A DNA stretch of 64,000 nucleotides from Streptomyces sp. MspMP-M5 (GTDB lineage Bacteria > Actinomycetota > Actinomycetes > Streptomycetales > Streptomycetaceae). Below are positions 1 to 8,287 of this stretch, in pieces. The position numbers and the translations under genes are program-made. Position 1 is the first letter of the stretch, and each line of letters opens with the position of its first letter. The DNA is taken from assembly GCF_000373585.1 (NCBI RefSeq), contig NZ_KB891854.1, positions 124,001 through 188,000 on the forward strand, given 5' to 3'. The notes below the pieces were generated by a model. That model was not told the origin of the DNA and made no database searches. It saw only the letters and a list, made by a program, of their open reading frames with translations.

Positions 1-175
1 CGGCCCCCGGGGCGAACCGCCGGGAAACCCGGAGTTGTCCAGGTTGTGGGACCACGGTCAACCGGATGCGGGACCTGCCCCTCGCGGCGGATACCATCGG
101 AGGACCGGCCGGGACAACGGTTTCCGTCCCACGGGCCGCTGTCCACCTCCACCGTTCAAGAAGGAGGCCGCTCGC

Positions 176-985
176 GTGAGCGTGCTCGATGAGATCATCG
201 ACGGAGTCCGCGCCGACCTCGCAGAGCGGCAGGCGCGCGTCGGCCTCGACGAGCTCAAGGAGCGGGCCCGCAAGGCGCGCCCGGCCAAGGACGGCGTCGC
301 CGCCCTGAAGGGCGAGGGCGTCCGGGTGATCTGCGAGGTCAAGCGCTCCAGCCCGTCCAAGGGCGCGCTGGCCGCGATCGCCGACCCCGCGGGCCTGGCC
401 GCCGACTACGAGGCGGGCGGCGCCGCGGTGATCTCCGTCCTCACCGAGCAGCGCCGCTTCGGCGGCTCGCTGGCCGACCTGGAGGCCGTCCGCGCCAAGG
501 TCGACATCCCCGTCCTGCGCAAGGACTTCATCGTCACCGCCTACCAGCTGTGGGAGGCCCGGGCCTACGGCGCCGACCTCGCGCTGCTGATCGTCGCCGC
601 GCTGGAGCAGGAGGCGCTGGTCTCGCTGATCGAGCGGGCCGAGTCGATCGGGCTGACGCCGCTGGTCGAGGCGCACGACGAGGAGGAGGTCGCCCGCGCG
701 GTGGACGCCGGCGCCCGGATCATCGGGATCAACGCCCGCAACCTCAAGACCCTGGAGGTCGACCGCGGCACCTTCGCCCGGGTCGCCCCCGAGATCCCCG
801 ACCACATCGTCAAGGTCGCCGAGTCCGGCGTGCGCGGTCCGCACGACCTGATCGCCTACGCCAACGACGGCGCCGACGCCGTCCTGGTCGGCGAGTCCCT
901 GGTCACCGGCAAGGACCCCAAGGCCGCGGTCGCCGACCTGGTCGCGGCCGGCTCCCACCCGGCGATCCGGCACGGCCGGGACTGA
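176..985 (+). CDS. trpC: Indole-3-glycerol phosphate synthase TrpC
   Basis: 269 residues, the usual length for TrpC. It closes the indole ring by converting CdRP to indole-3-glycerol phosphate in the cytoplasmic tryptophan pathway. Family motifs are visible: [10 protein letters not shown] near residue 60, [13 protein letters not shown], and VAESGV followed by a phosphate-binding VLVGESL stretch near the C-terminus. I chose the GTG at 176 because AAGGAGG at 161-167 sits 8 nt upstream and the [10 protein letters not shown] start is typical; the frame stays open further upstream but without family sequence. The first 175 bases hold no other gene I can support. It begins a trpC-trpM-trpB-trpA run. 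Confidence 0.97.
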   Translation: MSVLDEIIDGVRADLAERQARVGLDELKERARKARPAKDGVAALKGEGVRVICEVKRSSPSKGALAAIADPAGLAADYEAGGAAVISVLTEQRRFGGSLADLEAVRAKVDIPVLRKDFIVTAYQLWEARAYGADLALLIVAALEQEALVSLIERAESIGLTPLVEAHDEEEVARAVDAGARIIGINARNLKTLEVDRGTFARVAPEIPDHIVKVAESGVRGPHDLIAYANDGADAVLVGESLVTGKDPKAAVADLVAAGSHPAIRHGRD

Positions 986-1013
986 CCGGGCCAGGGAAGA
1001 CAGGCACCCCGAG

Positions 1014-1184
1014 ATGACCGCCGCCCCCCTCCGCCCCGAAGCGAAGTTCTCGGCACTCCCCTCGTGGCACCGTGGCTGCCGGGCGCCCGCCCGGCGGGTC
1101 CGGGGGCGCCGCGTGCGGTACCACATCGGCTCCGAGCCGGGGCAGATCAACGGGCGGCGATGGCGCCCGGGGACCGCGCACTGA
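1014..1184 (+). CDS. trpM: Tryptophan biosynthesis modulator TrpM (small protein)
   Basis: A 56-residue basic protein between trpC and trpB. Its core, HRGCRAPARRVRGRR followed by VRYHIGSEPGQ and NGRRWR, fits the small TrpM (formerly trpX) protein that streptomycetes carry at exactly this place in the trp cluster. TrpM is reported to modulate tryptophan metabolism in Streptomyces coelicolor; its biochemical action is not settled. The ATG is 28 nt after the trpC stop, with only a weak AGGGAAG-type ribosome site upstream (about 993-999), so it is probably co-transcribed with trpC. Identification rests on the C-terminal two thirds and on position. Confidence 0.85.
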   Translation: MTAAPLRPEAKFSALPSWHRGCRAPARRVRGRRVRYHIGSEPGQINGRRWRPGTAH

Positions 1185-1214
1185 TGCGTCCGTCCCCGTA
1201 GGCCCTGTCGTCGG

Positions 1215-1336
1215 ACTCCCGCCCACCTGCCGGGCGGACGACGGGAGTCGGCCGACGGGACCCGGCGGCGCGGCAGTGCGCGGAGCAGCCGTCACGTCAT
1301 CCCGACATACCGGACCTCCGGGGCGCCGCGCCCCGG
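1215..1336 (+). promoter_or_regulatory. Two hairpins in the trpM-trpB spacer
   Basis: The 167-nt spacer holds two inverted repeats. One has arms ACTCCCG (1215-1221) and CGGGAGT (1242-1248) with inner GCCC/GGGC pairing. The other is a perfect 8-bp stem CCGGGGCG (1318-1325), CCG loop, CGCCCCGG (1329-1336), ending 2 nt before the GAGGAG ribosome site (1339-1344) of trpB. They could tune read-through or trpB translation. This is inferred from structure only. Confidence 0.4.
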
Positions 1337-1351
1337 TCGAGGAGTGCTCAG

Positions 1352-2626
1352 ATGTCCTCCGACAGTTCCCGTTTCTTCCTTCCCGATCCGGAAGGCCAAG
1401 TCCCCAGCGCCGAGGGCTACTTCGGCGCCTTCGGCGGCAAGTTCATCCCCGAGGCGCTGGTCGCCGCGGTGGACGAGGTCGCCGCCGAGTACGAGAAGGC
1501 CAAGGCCGACCCGGCCTTCGCCGCCGAGCTCGACGACCTGATGGTCAACTACACCGGCCGGCCCAGTGCCCTCACCGAGGTGCCGCGGTTCGCCGAACAC
1601 GCCGGCGGGGCCCGGGTGTTCCTCAAGCGCGAGGACCTCAACCACACCGGCTCACACAAGATCAACAACGTGCTGGGCCAGGCCCTGCTCACCAAGCGCA
1701 TGGGCAAGACCCGGGTCATCGCCGAGACCGGAGCCGGCCAGCACGGCGTCGCCACCGCCACCGCCTGCGCCCTCTTCGGCCTCGAATGCACCATCTACAT
1801 GGGCGAGATCGACACCCGGCGGCAGGCCCTGAACGTCGCCCGGATGCGGATGCTCGGCGCCGAGGTCGTCGCCGTGAAGTCCGGCAGCCGCACCCTCAAG
1901 GACGCCATCAACGAGGCGTTCCGCGACTGGGTCGCCAACGTCGACCGCACCCACTACCTCTTCGGCACGGTCGCCGGCCCGCACCCCTTCCCGGCCCTGG
2001 TCCGCGACTTCCACCGGGTCATCGGCGTCGAGGCCCGCCGGCAGATCCTCCAGCGCGCCGGCCGCCTGCCGGACGCCGCGCTGGCCTGCGTCGGCGGCGG
2101 CTCCAACGCCATCGGCCTGTTCCACGCCTTCCTGCCCGACACCGGCGTCCGGCTGATCGGCTGTGAGCCCGGCGGCCACGGCATCGAGACCGGCGAGCAC
2201 GCCGCCACCCTCACCGAGGGCACCCCCGGCATCCTGCACGGCTCCCGCAGCTACGTCCTGCAGGACGAGGACGGCCAGATCACCGAGCCGTACTCGATCT
2301 CGGCCGGCCTGGACTACCCGGGCATCGGCCCCGAGCACGCCTACCTCAAGGACGCCGGCCGCGCCGAGTACCGCGCGGTCACCGACGACGCGGCGATGCA
2401 GGCCCTGCGGCTGCTGTCCCGCACCGAGGGCATCATCCCGGCCATCGAGAGCGCCCACGCGCTGGCCGGCGCCCTGGAGGTCGGCCGGGAGCTGGGCCCC
2501 GACGGCCTGCTGCTGGTGAACCTCTCCGGGCGCGGCGACAAGGACATGGACACCGCCGCCCGCTACTTCGGGCTCTACGACAACGACGCGGACGAAGCGG
2601 CCCGCACCGGCGAGGGGGACAAGTGA
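1352..2626 (+). CDS. trpB: Tryptophan synthase beta chain TrpB
   Basis: 424 residues. PLP enzyme that condenses indole with serine in the alpha2beta2 tryptophan synthase complex. The PLP-lysine motif is seen as [11 protein letters not shown], with Lys in [25 protein letters not shown] (phosphate-binding glycine loop) and ETGEHAATL are all intact. ATG at 1352 follows GAGGAG at 1339-1344. The stop overlaps the trpA start by one base (TGATG), the usual trpBA translational coupling. It is the catalytic partner of the next gene and channels indole from TrpA. Confidence 0.98.
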   Translation: MSSDSSRFFLPDPEGQVPSAEGYFGAFGGKFIPEALVAAVDEVAAEYEKAKADPAFAAELDDLMVNYTGRPSALTEVPRFAEHAGGARVFLKREDLNHTGSHKINNVLGQALLTKRMGKTRVIAETGAGQHGVATATACALFGLECTIYMGEIDTRRQALNVARMRMLGAEVVAVKSGSRTLKDAINEAFRDWVANVDRTHYLFGTVAGPHPFPALVRDFHRVIGVEARRQILQRAGRLPDAALACVGGGSNAIGLFHAFLPDTGVRLIGCEPGGHGIETGEHAATLTEGTPGILHGSRSYVLQDEDGQITEPYSISAGLDYPGIGPEHAYLKDAGRAEYRAVTDDAAMQALRLLSRTEGIIPAIESAHALAGALEVGRELGPDGLLLVNLSGRGDKDMDTAARYFGLYDNDADEAARTGEGDK

Positions 2627-3468
2627 TGGCGGGCAACATCGAACTCCTGACGTCCGTCCTGGCGCAGGCCAGGGCGGAGGACCGGGCGGCGCTGGTCGGC
2701 TACCTCCCGGCCGGCTTCCCCACCGTCGACGGCGGCATCCGGGCGCTGACCGAGATGCTCGACGGCGGCTGCGACATCGTCGAGGTCGGGCTGCCGCACA
2801 GCGACCCGGTCCTGGACGGCCCGGTGATCCAGACCGCCGACGACATCGCGCTGCGCGCCGGCATCAAGATCGTCGACGTCATCCGCACGGTCCGCGACGT
2901 GCACGCCGCCACCGGCGCACCGGTGCTCTGCATGACGTACTGGAACCCCGTCGACCGCTACGGCGTCGAGCGGTTCGCCGCCGACCTCGCCGAGGCGGGC
3001 AGCGCCGGCTGCATCCTGCCGGACCTCCCGGTCGAGGAGTCCGAGGTCTGGCGGAAGGCCGCCGAGCAGCACGGCCTGGCCACCGTCTTCGTGGTCGCGC
3101 CGAGCAGCCGGGACGAGCGGCTGGCCAGGATCACCGAGGCCGGCAGCGGCTTCGTCTACGCCGCGTCCCTGATGGGCGTCACCGGCACCCGCGAGTCCGT
3201 CGGCCGGGAGGCCGAGGACCTGGTGGCCCGCACCCGCGCCACAGCGGGCGCCCGCCGCGGGCTCCCGGTCTGCGTCGGCCTCGGCGTCTCCAACGCCGAG
3301 CAGGCCGCCGAGGTGGCCCGCTTCGCCGACGGTGTGATCGTCGGCTCGGCGTTCGTCAAGTGCCTGCTGGCGGCGGACGGCGACCTTGACGCCGGACTGG
3401 CCGCCGTCCGGACCCTGGCCGGGCAGCTCGGCGACGGCGTGCGCCGCAACGGCGCGGCCCGGGACTGA
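2626..3468 (+). CDS. trpA: Tryptophan synthase alpha chain TrpA
   Basis: 280 residues. Cleaves indole-3-glycerol phosphate to indole and glyceraldehyde-3-phosphate and passes indole to TrpB. The catalytic pair is present: the Glu of IVEVGLPHSDP (E. coli Glu49 equivalent) and the Asp of VLDGPVIQ (Asp60 equivalent). The VGLGVS and FADGVIVGSAFVK phosphate-binding segments are intact. The ATG at 2626 overlaps the trpB TGA; a GTG one codon upstream is possible but less likely. A stable hairpin follows 33 nt after the stop, which probably ends the trp transcript. Confidence 0.98.
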   Translation: MAGNIELLTSVLAQARAEDRAALVGYLPAGFPTVDGGIRALTEMLDGGCDIVEVGLPHSDPVLDGPVIQTADDIALRAGIKIVDVIRTVRDVHAATGAPVLCMTYWNPVDRYGVERFAADLAEAGSAGCILPDLPVEESEVWRKAAEQHGLATVFVVAPSSRDERLARITEAGSGFVYAASLMGVTGTRESVGREAEDLVARTRATAGARRGLPVCVGLGVSNAEQAAEVARFADGVIVGSAFVKCLLAADGDLDAGLAAVRTLAGQLGDGVRRNGAARD

Positions 3469-3501
3469 CCCCGGCGGACCATCCGATCGGGTGAACCTCG
3501 G

Positions 3502-3531
3502 AGCGGAGGGGTGCGGCTGCGCCCCTCCGCT
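3502..3531 (+). terminator. Hairpin terminator after trpA
   Basis: Perfect 10-bp stem AGCGGAGGGG (3502-3511) / CCCCTCCGCT (3522-3531) with a 10-nt loop and no real U-tract, as is common in streptomycetes. It lies only 15 nt before the chosen start of the next gene, so it could instead act in that gene's leader. Confidence 0.65.
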
Positions 3532-3546
3532 TCGTTGTCCACGGGC

Positions 3547-4344
3547 GTGAACCAGAAGAACCATGACGGCCCGAAGCGTGACGGAACGAGCAGCGCCCGC
3601 GAGCGGCTCCAGGCCCAGCGTGACAAGGAGAGGACGCGCGCCCGGCGGGTCCGCCAGTCGGCCGTCGCCGGCGCGGTGGTGGCGGTGCTCGCGGTGGCCG
3701 GCGGCATCGCCGTGTGGGTGTCCTCCGGGGGCGGCAGCGGCAGCACCGCCGACAACGCCTTCGCCCTCCCCAGACAGACCAGCGACGGCGACAAGCCCGC
3801 CGTCCCGGTGGGCTCGGCCCGCGCCCGTTCCACCCTCACCGTCTGGGAGGACTTCCGCTGCCCAGCCTGCCAGCAGTTCGAGACCGGCTTCCGCCCGGTG
3901 ATCCACCATCTCCAGGACTCCGGCAAGCTCAAGGTGGAGTACCACCTCGCCACCCTCATCGACGGCAACGCCGGCGGTACCGGCTCGCTGAACGCGGCCA
4001 ACGCCGCCCTGTGCGCCCAGGACGCCGGAAAGTTCCGTGACTACCACGACGTCCTCTACTCCCACCAGCCGCCCGAGCAGCAGGACCGCTTCGGCGACAA
4101 GAAGTACCTGCTCCAGCTGGCCGGGAAGGTCCCGGGCCTGACCTCGGCCGCGTTCACCAAGTGCGTCCGCGACGGCCGGTACGACGGTTTCGTCCGCAAG
4201 TCCAACGAGGCGTTCGCCAGTGGCGGCTTCCGCGGCACCCCGACCGTCCTGCTCAACGGCAAGGACCTCTCCCAGGTCAAGGGCGGCCGGGTCACGCCCG
4301 CGGACCTGAAGAAGATGGTCCTGGAGGCCGACAAGGGCAAGTAG
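3547..4344 (+). CDS. Membrane-anchored DsbA-like thioredoxin-fold protein
   Basis: 265 residues. A basic, charged N-terminus (about 40 residues) is followed by one membrane segment (QSAVAGAVVAVLAVAGG), then a thioredoxin-fold domain outside the membrane. The active-site motif is CPAC (in DFRCPACQQFE) and a cis-Pro loop is seen as GTPTVLLNG, as in DsbA/DsbG-type oxidoreductases. It likely oxidises or isomerises disulfides in exported proteins. I chose GTG at 3547 because upstream sequence is the trpA terminator; there is no clear ribosome site, so the start is the weakest point. It precedes lgt, also an envelope-biogenesis gene. Confidence 0.85.
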   Translation: MNQKNHDGPKRDGTSSARERLQAQRDKERTRARRVRQSAVAGAVVAVLAVAGGIAVWVSSGGGSGSTADNAFALPRQTSDGDKPAVPVGSARARSTLTVWEDFRCPACQQFETGFRPVIHHLQDSGKLKVEYHLATLIDGNAGGTGSLNAANAALCAQDAGKFRDYHDVLYSHQPPEQQDRFGDKKYLLQLAGKVPGLTSAAFTKCVRDGRYDGFVRKSNEAFASGGFRGTPTVLLNGKDLSQVKGGRVTPADLKKMVLEADKGK

Positions 4345-4368
4345 CCCGGCCGCGGCCGTCCGGCCGGG
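4345..4368 (+). terminator. Hairpin after the DsbA-like gene
   Basis: Stem CCCGGCCG (4345-4352) / CGGCCGGG (4361-4368), 8-nt loop, starting immediately after the stop codon. GC-rich with no T-run. Confidence 0.45.
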
Positions 4369-4424
4369 GTGCCGGTACGGACCGCCGTGCCGCCGCGGCC
4401 GTTACGCAGCCGTTGCCGGGCGGG

Positions 4425-4455
4425 TTGTCGCCGACCCCGCCCGGCGCGGTAGCGT
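4425..4455 (+). promoter_or_regulatory. Candidate lgt promoter, near-leaderless
   Basis: TTGTCG (4425-4430), 19-nt spacer, TAGCGT (4450-4455). The -10 ends 10 nt before the lgt ATG at 4466 and there is no Shine-Dalgarno sequence between them. This is the pattern of leaderless or very short-leader streptomycete genes. Confidence 0.45.
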
Positions 4456-4465
4456 CGGTCCTGCC

Positions 4466-5491
4466 ATGGACCTCGCATTCATTCCCAGCCCGTCGACCGG
4501 TGTCGTCCATCTCGGGCCGATCCCGCTGCGCGGCTACGCGTTCTGCATCATCATCGGCGTGTTCGTCGGCGTCTGGCTCGGCAACCGGCGCTGGGTGCAG
4601 CGCGGCGGCCGCTCCGGCACGGTCGCCGACATCGCCGTGTGGGCGGTGCCCTTCGGCCTGGTCGGCGGGCGTCTGTACCACGTCATCACGACCTACGAGC
4701 CGTACTTCGGCAAGAACGGCCACCCGCTCGACGCCTTCAAGGTCTGGCAGGGCGGCCTCGGCATCTGGGGCGCGGTCGCGCTGGGCGCGCTCGGTGCCTG
4801 GATCGGCTGCCGCCGCCGGGGCATCCCGATGCCCGCGTACGCCGACGCGCTGGCGCCGGGCCTCGCCATCGGCCAGGCGATCGGCCGCTGGGGCAACTGG
4901 TTCAACCAGGAGCTGTACGGCAAGCCGACCGACGTCCCGTGGGCGCTGAAGATCGACCCGGACCCGGCGATCGGCCGCATCGGCGGCACCTACCACCCGA
5001 CGTTCCTCTACGAGTGCCTGTGGTGCCTGGGCGTCGCGGCGCTGGTGATCTGGGCGGACAAGCGCTTCCGGCTCGGCCACGGGCGGGTCTTCGCGCTCTA
5101 CGTCGCCGCGTACTGCGTGGGCCGCGCCTGGATCGAGTACATGCGCGTCGACGAGGCGCACCACATCCTCGGCCTGCGGCTGAACGACTGGACCTCGCTG
5201 GTGGTCTTCGTCCTGGCCGTCGTCTACATGATCGTCTCCGCGAAGAAGGCCCCGGGCCGTGAGGAGATCGTCGAGCCGGAGTGGCAGCTCGCCGAGGGCG
5301 GCCAGGGCGGCCAGGACGCCGGGAAGCCTGTCGACCTCGCCAAGGGCGAGAAGAGCGAGCGGGGCGCCGGGACCGCCGAGGAAGCCGGGGCGCAGCCCGC
5401 GGCGAAGAAGAAGGACGCCAAGGGCGCCGCCGACGGCTCCGCGTCCGGATCCGGCAAGGCCGCCGGGAGCCCGGGCGGCACGACGTCCTGA
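4466..5491 (+). CDS. lgt: Prolipoprotein diacylglyceryl transferase Lgt
   Basis: 341 residues, polytopic membrane enzyme that moves a diacylglyceryl group from phosphatidylglycerol to the lipobox cysteine of prolipoproteins. The Lgt signature is clear: GQAIGRWGNWFNQELYGKP, including the Arg and Asn of GRxGNxxNxE. Several membrane segments run from residue 20 to about 255. After that comes a hydrophilic Lys/Glu/Ala/Gly-rich tail of about 90 residues, typical of actinobacterial Lgt. By eye, the position of E. coli catalytic His103 is a Trp (QGGLGIWG), as I expect for actinobacterial members. Lipoproteins in this window, such as that at 17907-18404, are its kind of substrate. Confidence 0.96.
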   Translation: MDLAFIPSPSTGVVHLGPIPLRGYAFCIIIGVFVGVWLGNRRWVQRGGRSGTVADIAVWAVPFGLVGGRLYHVITTYEPYFGKNGHPLDAFKVWQGGLGIWGAVALGALGAWIGCRRRGIPMPAYADALAPGLAIGQAIGRWGNWFNQELYGKPTDVPWALKIDPDPAIGRIGGTYHPTFLYECLWCLGVAALVIWADKRFRLGHGRVFALYVAAYCVGRAWIEYMRVDEAHHILGLRLNDWTSLVVFVLAVVYMIVSAKKAPGREEIVEPEWQLAEGGQGGQDAGKPVDLAKGEKSERGAGTAEEAGAQPAAKKKDAKGAADGSASGSGKAAGSPGGTTS

Positions 5492-5520
5492 GGCCGGCCG
5501 CGGACGGCCCGCATCCGACC

Positions 5521-5565
5521 GGAGCGCCGGGCGGACCCGCTCACCGCGGGACCGCCCGGCGCTCC
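5521..5565. terminator. Bidirectional terminator between lgt and the ADP-ribosylglycohydrolase gene
   Basis: Perfect 14-bp stem GGAGCGCCGGGCGG (5521-5534) with its complement at 5552-5565 and a 17-nt loop, placed between two convergent genes. Confidence 0.8.
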
Positions 5566-5582
5566 GCCGTACCGGCCGGTCG

Positions 5583-6875
5583 TCACCGTCCGCTGGCCTC
5601 GGTCATCACCGTCCCCGCCAGCAGGGCGCCGAAGGACTGCTCGTGGCGCCGCCGGCGGGCCCGGTCGCGGGCGAAGACCTCGCGGGCGACGGCGGCCAGC
5701 GCGGCGGCCGGGGCGTGCAGGTCGAGCCGGCTGGCCCGGGCGACCTCGGCGCTCCACTCGTCGGGCACCGCCGCCGCGCCGTTCAGGGCGCCGGCGAGCG
5801 CACCGGCCATCGTGGCGATCGCGGCGCAGTCGCGCCCGTAGTTGACCGCGCCGAGCACGGTGGCCCGGTAGTCGCCGTCGGCGACCAGCAACATGCCCAG
5901 GGCGATGGGGAGTTCCTCGACGGCGTGCACACGGGAGGGCCGGCGGGCGCCCAGCGACGGTTCGCGGTGGTCCGGGCCGACGGTGTCGTACGGGGCGACC
6001 GCCGCCCGCAGCGGCACCAGCGCGGACTCGTAGTCGGTGTGCGGCGCGGCGACGTCGCAGACCGCCTCGATCGCCGCCCGGGTGCCGTCCTTCGCCAGCC
6101 GCAGGGCGTGCCCGGCGACCGTGGCCGGGGTGGCGTCCGGCAGGAACGCGGCGGCCACCGCGGCGGCGAACACCCCGGCCGCCTCCCGCCCGTAGGAGGA
6201 CTGGTGGGCGGCGGAGATGTCCAGCGCCTCGGCGTAGGCCCGGTCCGGATTGCCGGCGTTGACGATGCCGACCGGCGTCATGTACATCGCCGCACCGGAG
6301 TTGACGATGTTTCCGACACCGGCCTCGCGCGGATCGGCGTGGCCGTAGTGCAGCCGCGCCACGATCCACTTCTCGGCGAGGAAGATCCGCTGCAACGGCA
6401 GCGCCTCGGCTTCCAGTTCGGGGATCCAGCGGGGCGTGCCGATCAGGTCGGGGACGAGGTGGTCGGCGACGGCGTAGGCGTCGAGGTGGTCGCGGACCGT
6501 TTCGTAGACGCGGACCAGCGCATGGGTCATCAGGGTGTCGTCGGTGATGTGGCCGTCGCCCTTGTGGTACGGCGCGAGCGGCCGGGCGGTGCGCCAGTCG
6601 GCGTGGAACGGCCCGACGATGCCCTCGATGCGGCCGCCGTGCCGGGCCACGATCTGCTCTGGGGTCAGGCCCTCGGCCGGCCCGCCGAGCGCGTCGCCGA
6701 CCGCGGCCCCGACGAGCGCGCCGGCCGCCCGGTCCTCCAGGGGGGAGACCTCGGGCGGCGGGCCGGCCGCGCCGGGCGCCGGGCCGGTGACGCGGGGTGC
6801 CGGGGGCCCCTCGGGGTCGGGGGGCTCCGGGTCGGGCCGGGCCGGGCCGGCGGTGGTGGTGGCGGCGTCCGTCAT
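5583..6875 (-). CDS. ADP-ribosylglycohydrolase family protein
   Basis: 430 residues. Resembles the DraG/ARH family, which removes ADP-ribose from proteins or nucleic acids using a di-metal site. Seen: a glycine-rich opening AAGALVGAAVGDALGGPAEG (residues 50-69), the metal motif TDDT (111-114), and a second acidic stretch near GRDCAAIATMAGALAG at about residue 350. The first 45 residues are a Pro/Ala-rich extension with no family sequence, so the true start could be internal. The substrate is unknown. It is divergent from the VIT gene and shares the intergenic region holding a Crp-type palindrome. Confidence 0.85.
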   Translation of the reverse strand: MTDAATTTAGPARPDPEPPDPEGPPAPRVTGPAPGAAGPPPEVSPLEDRAAGALVGAAVGDALGGPAEGLTPEQIVARHGGRIEGIVGPFHADWRTARPLAPYHKGDGHITDDTLMTHALVRVYETVRDHLDAYAVADHLVPDLIGTPRWIPELEAEALPLQRIFLAEKWIVARLHYGHADPREAGVGNIVNSGAAMYMTPVGIVNAGNPDRAYAEALDISAAHQSSYGREAAGVFAAAVAAAFLPDATPATVAGHALRLAKDGTRAAIEAVCDVAAPHTDYESALVPLRAAVAPYDTVGPDHREPSLGARRPSRVHAVEELPIALGMLLVADGDYRATVLGAVNYGRDCAAIATMAGALAGALNGAAAVPDEWSAEVARASRLDLHAPAAALAAVAREVFARDRARRRRHEQSFGALLAGTVMTEASGR

Positions 6876-7056
6876 CGGAAGTCCTTTCGCGGGCTGAGCG
6901 GGCTGAGGGGGCCGTCGGGGCGGACGGCGGGACGGGGTGTGCGCAGGTCCGTGTCCCGCCCGGTATCCGTCCCCCGCGGCGGCCCGGGTCTCCTGTCCGG
7001 GGCCGCAGGGTCACCCGGTCGACCGCCCCGGACGGGTGCCGACGGCCGCCGGCGGC

Positions 7057-7076
7057 CTTGTGATCCGGATCACAAG
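7057..7076. promoter_or_regulatory. Perfect Crp-type palindrome
   Basis: A 20-bp perfect palindrome whose core is TGTGA-N6-TCACA, the classical Crp consensus. It lies in the 349-nt gap (6876-7224) between the divergent ADP-ribosylglycohydrolase and VIT genes, about 150 nt from the VIT start and 180 nt from the other. Nothing else in that gap looks coding. A streptomycete Crp or another Crp/Fnr protein is the likely binder; that step is inference. Confidence 0.6.
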
Positions 7077-7224
7077 CTCGCCGTCCCGGTAAAGCCGCAG
7101 GTCAGCGAGGTAAGTTCGGCCTTCCTTGCTAGCGGAGGAGGGTAATCCGCGCATAACTTCGAGGTGTTGGAGGGGGAAGCGCCGTCATCGGCCCACGCCT
7201 CGCAAGCAGAGAGCAGGTCTCGAT

Positions 7225-7965
7225 ATGTCGGTCATGGAGATCATGGACGCCGCCGCGCCGACCCATGCGGCGCACCGCGACAACCACACCCACCGCGATG
7301 TGAACGGCGGCTGGCTGCGCCCCGCCGTCTTCGGCGCGATGGACGGCCTGGTGTCCAATCTCGCCCTGATGACGGGCGTGGCCGGCGGTGCGGTGTCGCA
7401 GCAGACGATCGTGATCACCGGCCTGGCGGGGCTGGCGGCCGGCGCGTTCTCGATGGCCGCGGGGGAGTACACCTCGGTGGCTTCGCAGCGTGAACTGGTG
7501 GTCGCGGAGCTGGACATCGAGCGGGCCGAGCTGCGCAAGCACCCCAAGGACGAGCAGGAGGAGCTGGCGGCGCTCTACGAGTCCCGCGGGGTGGAGCCGG
7601 AGCTGGCCCGCAAGGTCGCCGAGCAGCTCTCCCGCGACCCCGAGCAGGCACTGGAGATCCACGCCCGCGAGGAGTTGGGCATCGATCCGTCGGACCTTCC
7701 TTCGCCGACCGTTGCCGCGGTTTCCTCCTTTGCATCCTTTGCGCTGGGGGCGCTTTTGCCTCTGCTTCCTTATCTGTTGGGGGCCGGCGTGCTGTGGCCC
7801 GCGGTGCTGCTGGCGCTGCTCGGACTCTTCGGCTGCGGCGCGGTGGTGGCGCGCGTGACGGCCCGTTCGTGGTGGTTCAGCGGGCTGCGTCAGCTGGCGC
7901 TGGGCGGTGCCGCGGCGGCGGTGACGTACGGCCTCGGCGCGCTGTTCGGGACGGCGGTGGGTTGA
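7225..7965 (+). CDS. VIT1/CCC1-family metal transporter
   Basis: 246 residues. VIT/CCC1 proteins move iron or manganese out of the cytosol. The first membrane segment carries the family motif FGAMDGLVSNLALMTGVAG, with the Asp and Asn expected in TM1. A second segment, AGLAAGAFSMAAGEYTSV, holds the conserved Met and Glu. A cytoplasmic Glu-rich helical region (residues about 85-155) matches the metal-binding domain, followed by three C-terminal membrane segments. ATG at 7225 gives the family start; sequence upstream in frame has no family resemblance, and only GAGAGCAGG lies near. Metal specificity cannot be told from sequence. Confidence 0.9.
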   Translation: MSVMEIMDAAAPTHAAHRDNHTHRDVNGGWLRPAVFGAMDGLVSNLALMTGVAGGAVSQQTIVITGLAGLAAGAFSMAAGEYTSVASQRELVVAELDIERAELRKHPKDEQEELAALYESRGVEPELARKVAEQLSRDPEQALEIHAREELGIDPSDLPSPTVAAVSSFASFALGALLPLLPYLLGAGVLWPAVLLALLGLFGCGAVVARVTARSWWFSGLRQLALGGAAAAVTYGLGALFGTAVG

Positions 7966-8208
7966 CGTCCCATTCGGGTGACCGCATGATGGCCGCGTTA
8001 CCCAGCGGTTTCGGTTTGTTGACGACCGGGCATAAGGCCCTGGCGTCGCCGGGCAATGTCGCTCGCCGAACGCCGCCGCAGAGGGCGGCTCCCAGTCCGA
8101 GAAAGCAGTCGTCCGCATCCCCGTGAATCCCCGAATTCCCGGCGCACCGCCGGTGCGGTGTCCGGATGTTGGAAGGCATCTTTCGCTTTTCGAGAAGCGA
8201 GCCATCCT

Positions 8209-8224
8209 GTAACCTGCACGAAAT
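8209..8224 (+). promoter_or_regulatory. GlnR-like box upstream of gltB
   Basis: GTAAC (8209-8213), N6, GAAAT (8220-8224) matches the GTnAC-N6-GAAAC half-operator of the actinobacterial nitrogen regulator GlnR in nine of ten positions. It lies 64 nt upstream of the gltB ATG. A second a/b box pair with 6-nt spacing is not evident. The surrounding 322-nt gap (7966-8287) shows no gene. Confidence 0.4.
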
Positions 8225-8235
8225 TTCGCGGAGGG

Positions 8236-8284
8236 CCAACGTCGTCCCTCGGCAAAGCCTATTGCCACGACGACGTTGGGAGAG
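8236..8284 (+). promoter_or_regulatory. Leader hairpin overlapping the gltB ribosome binding site
   Basis: Perfect 11-bp stem CCAACGTCGTC (8236-8246) / GACGACGTTGG (8269-8279), with an inner GGCAA/TTGCC stem in the loop. The 3' arm runs into the GGGAGAG ribosome site (8278-8284) of gltB, so folding would partly hide the first bases of that site. Regulation is inferred from geometry. Confidence 0.5.
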
Positions 8285-8287
8285 CCG

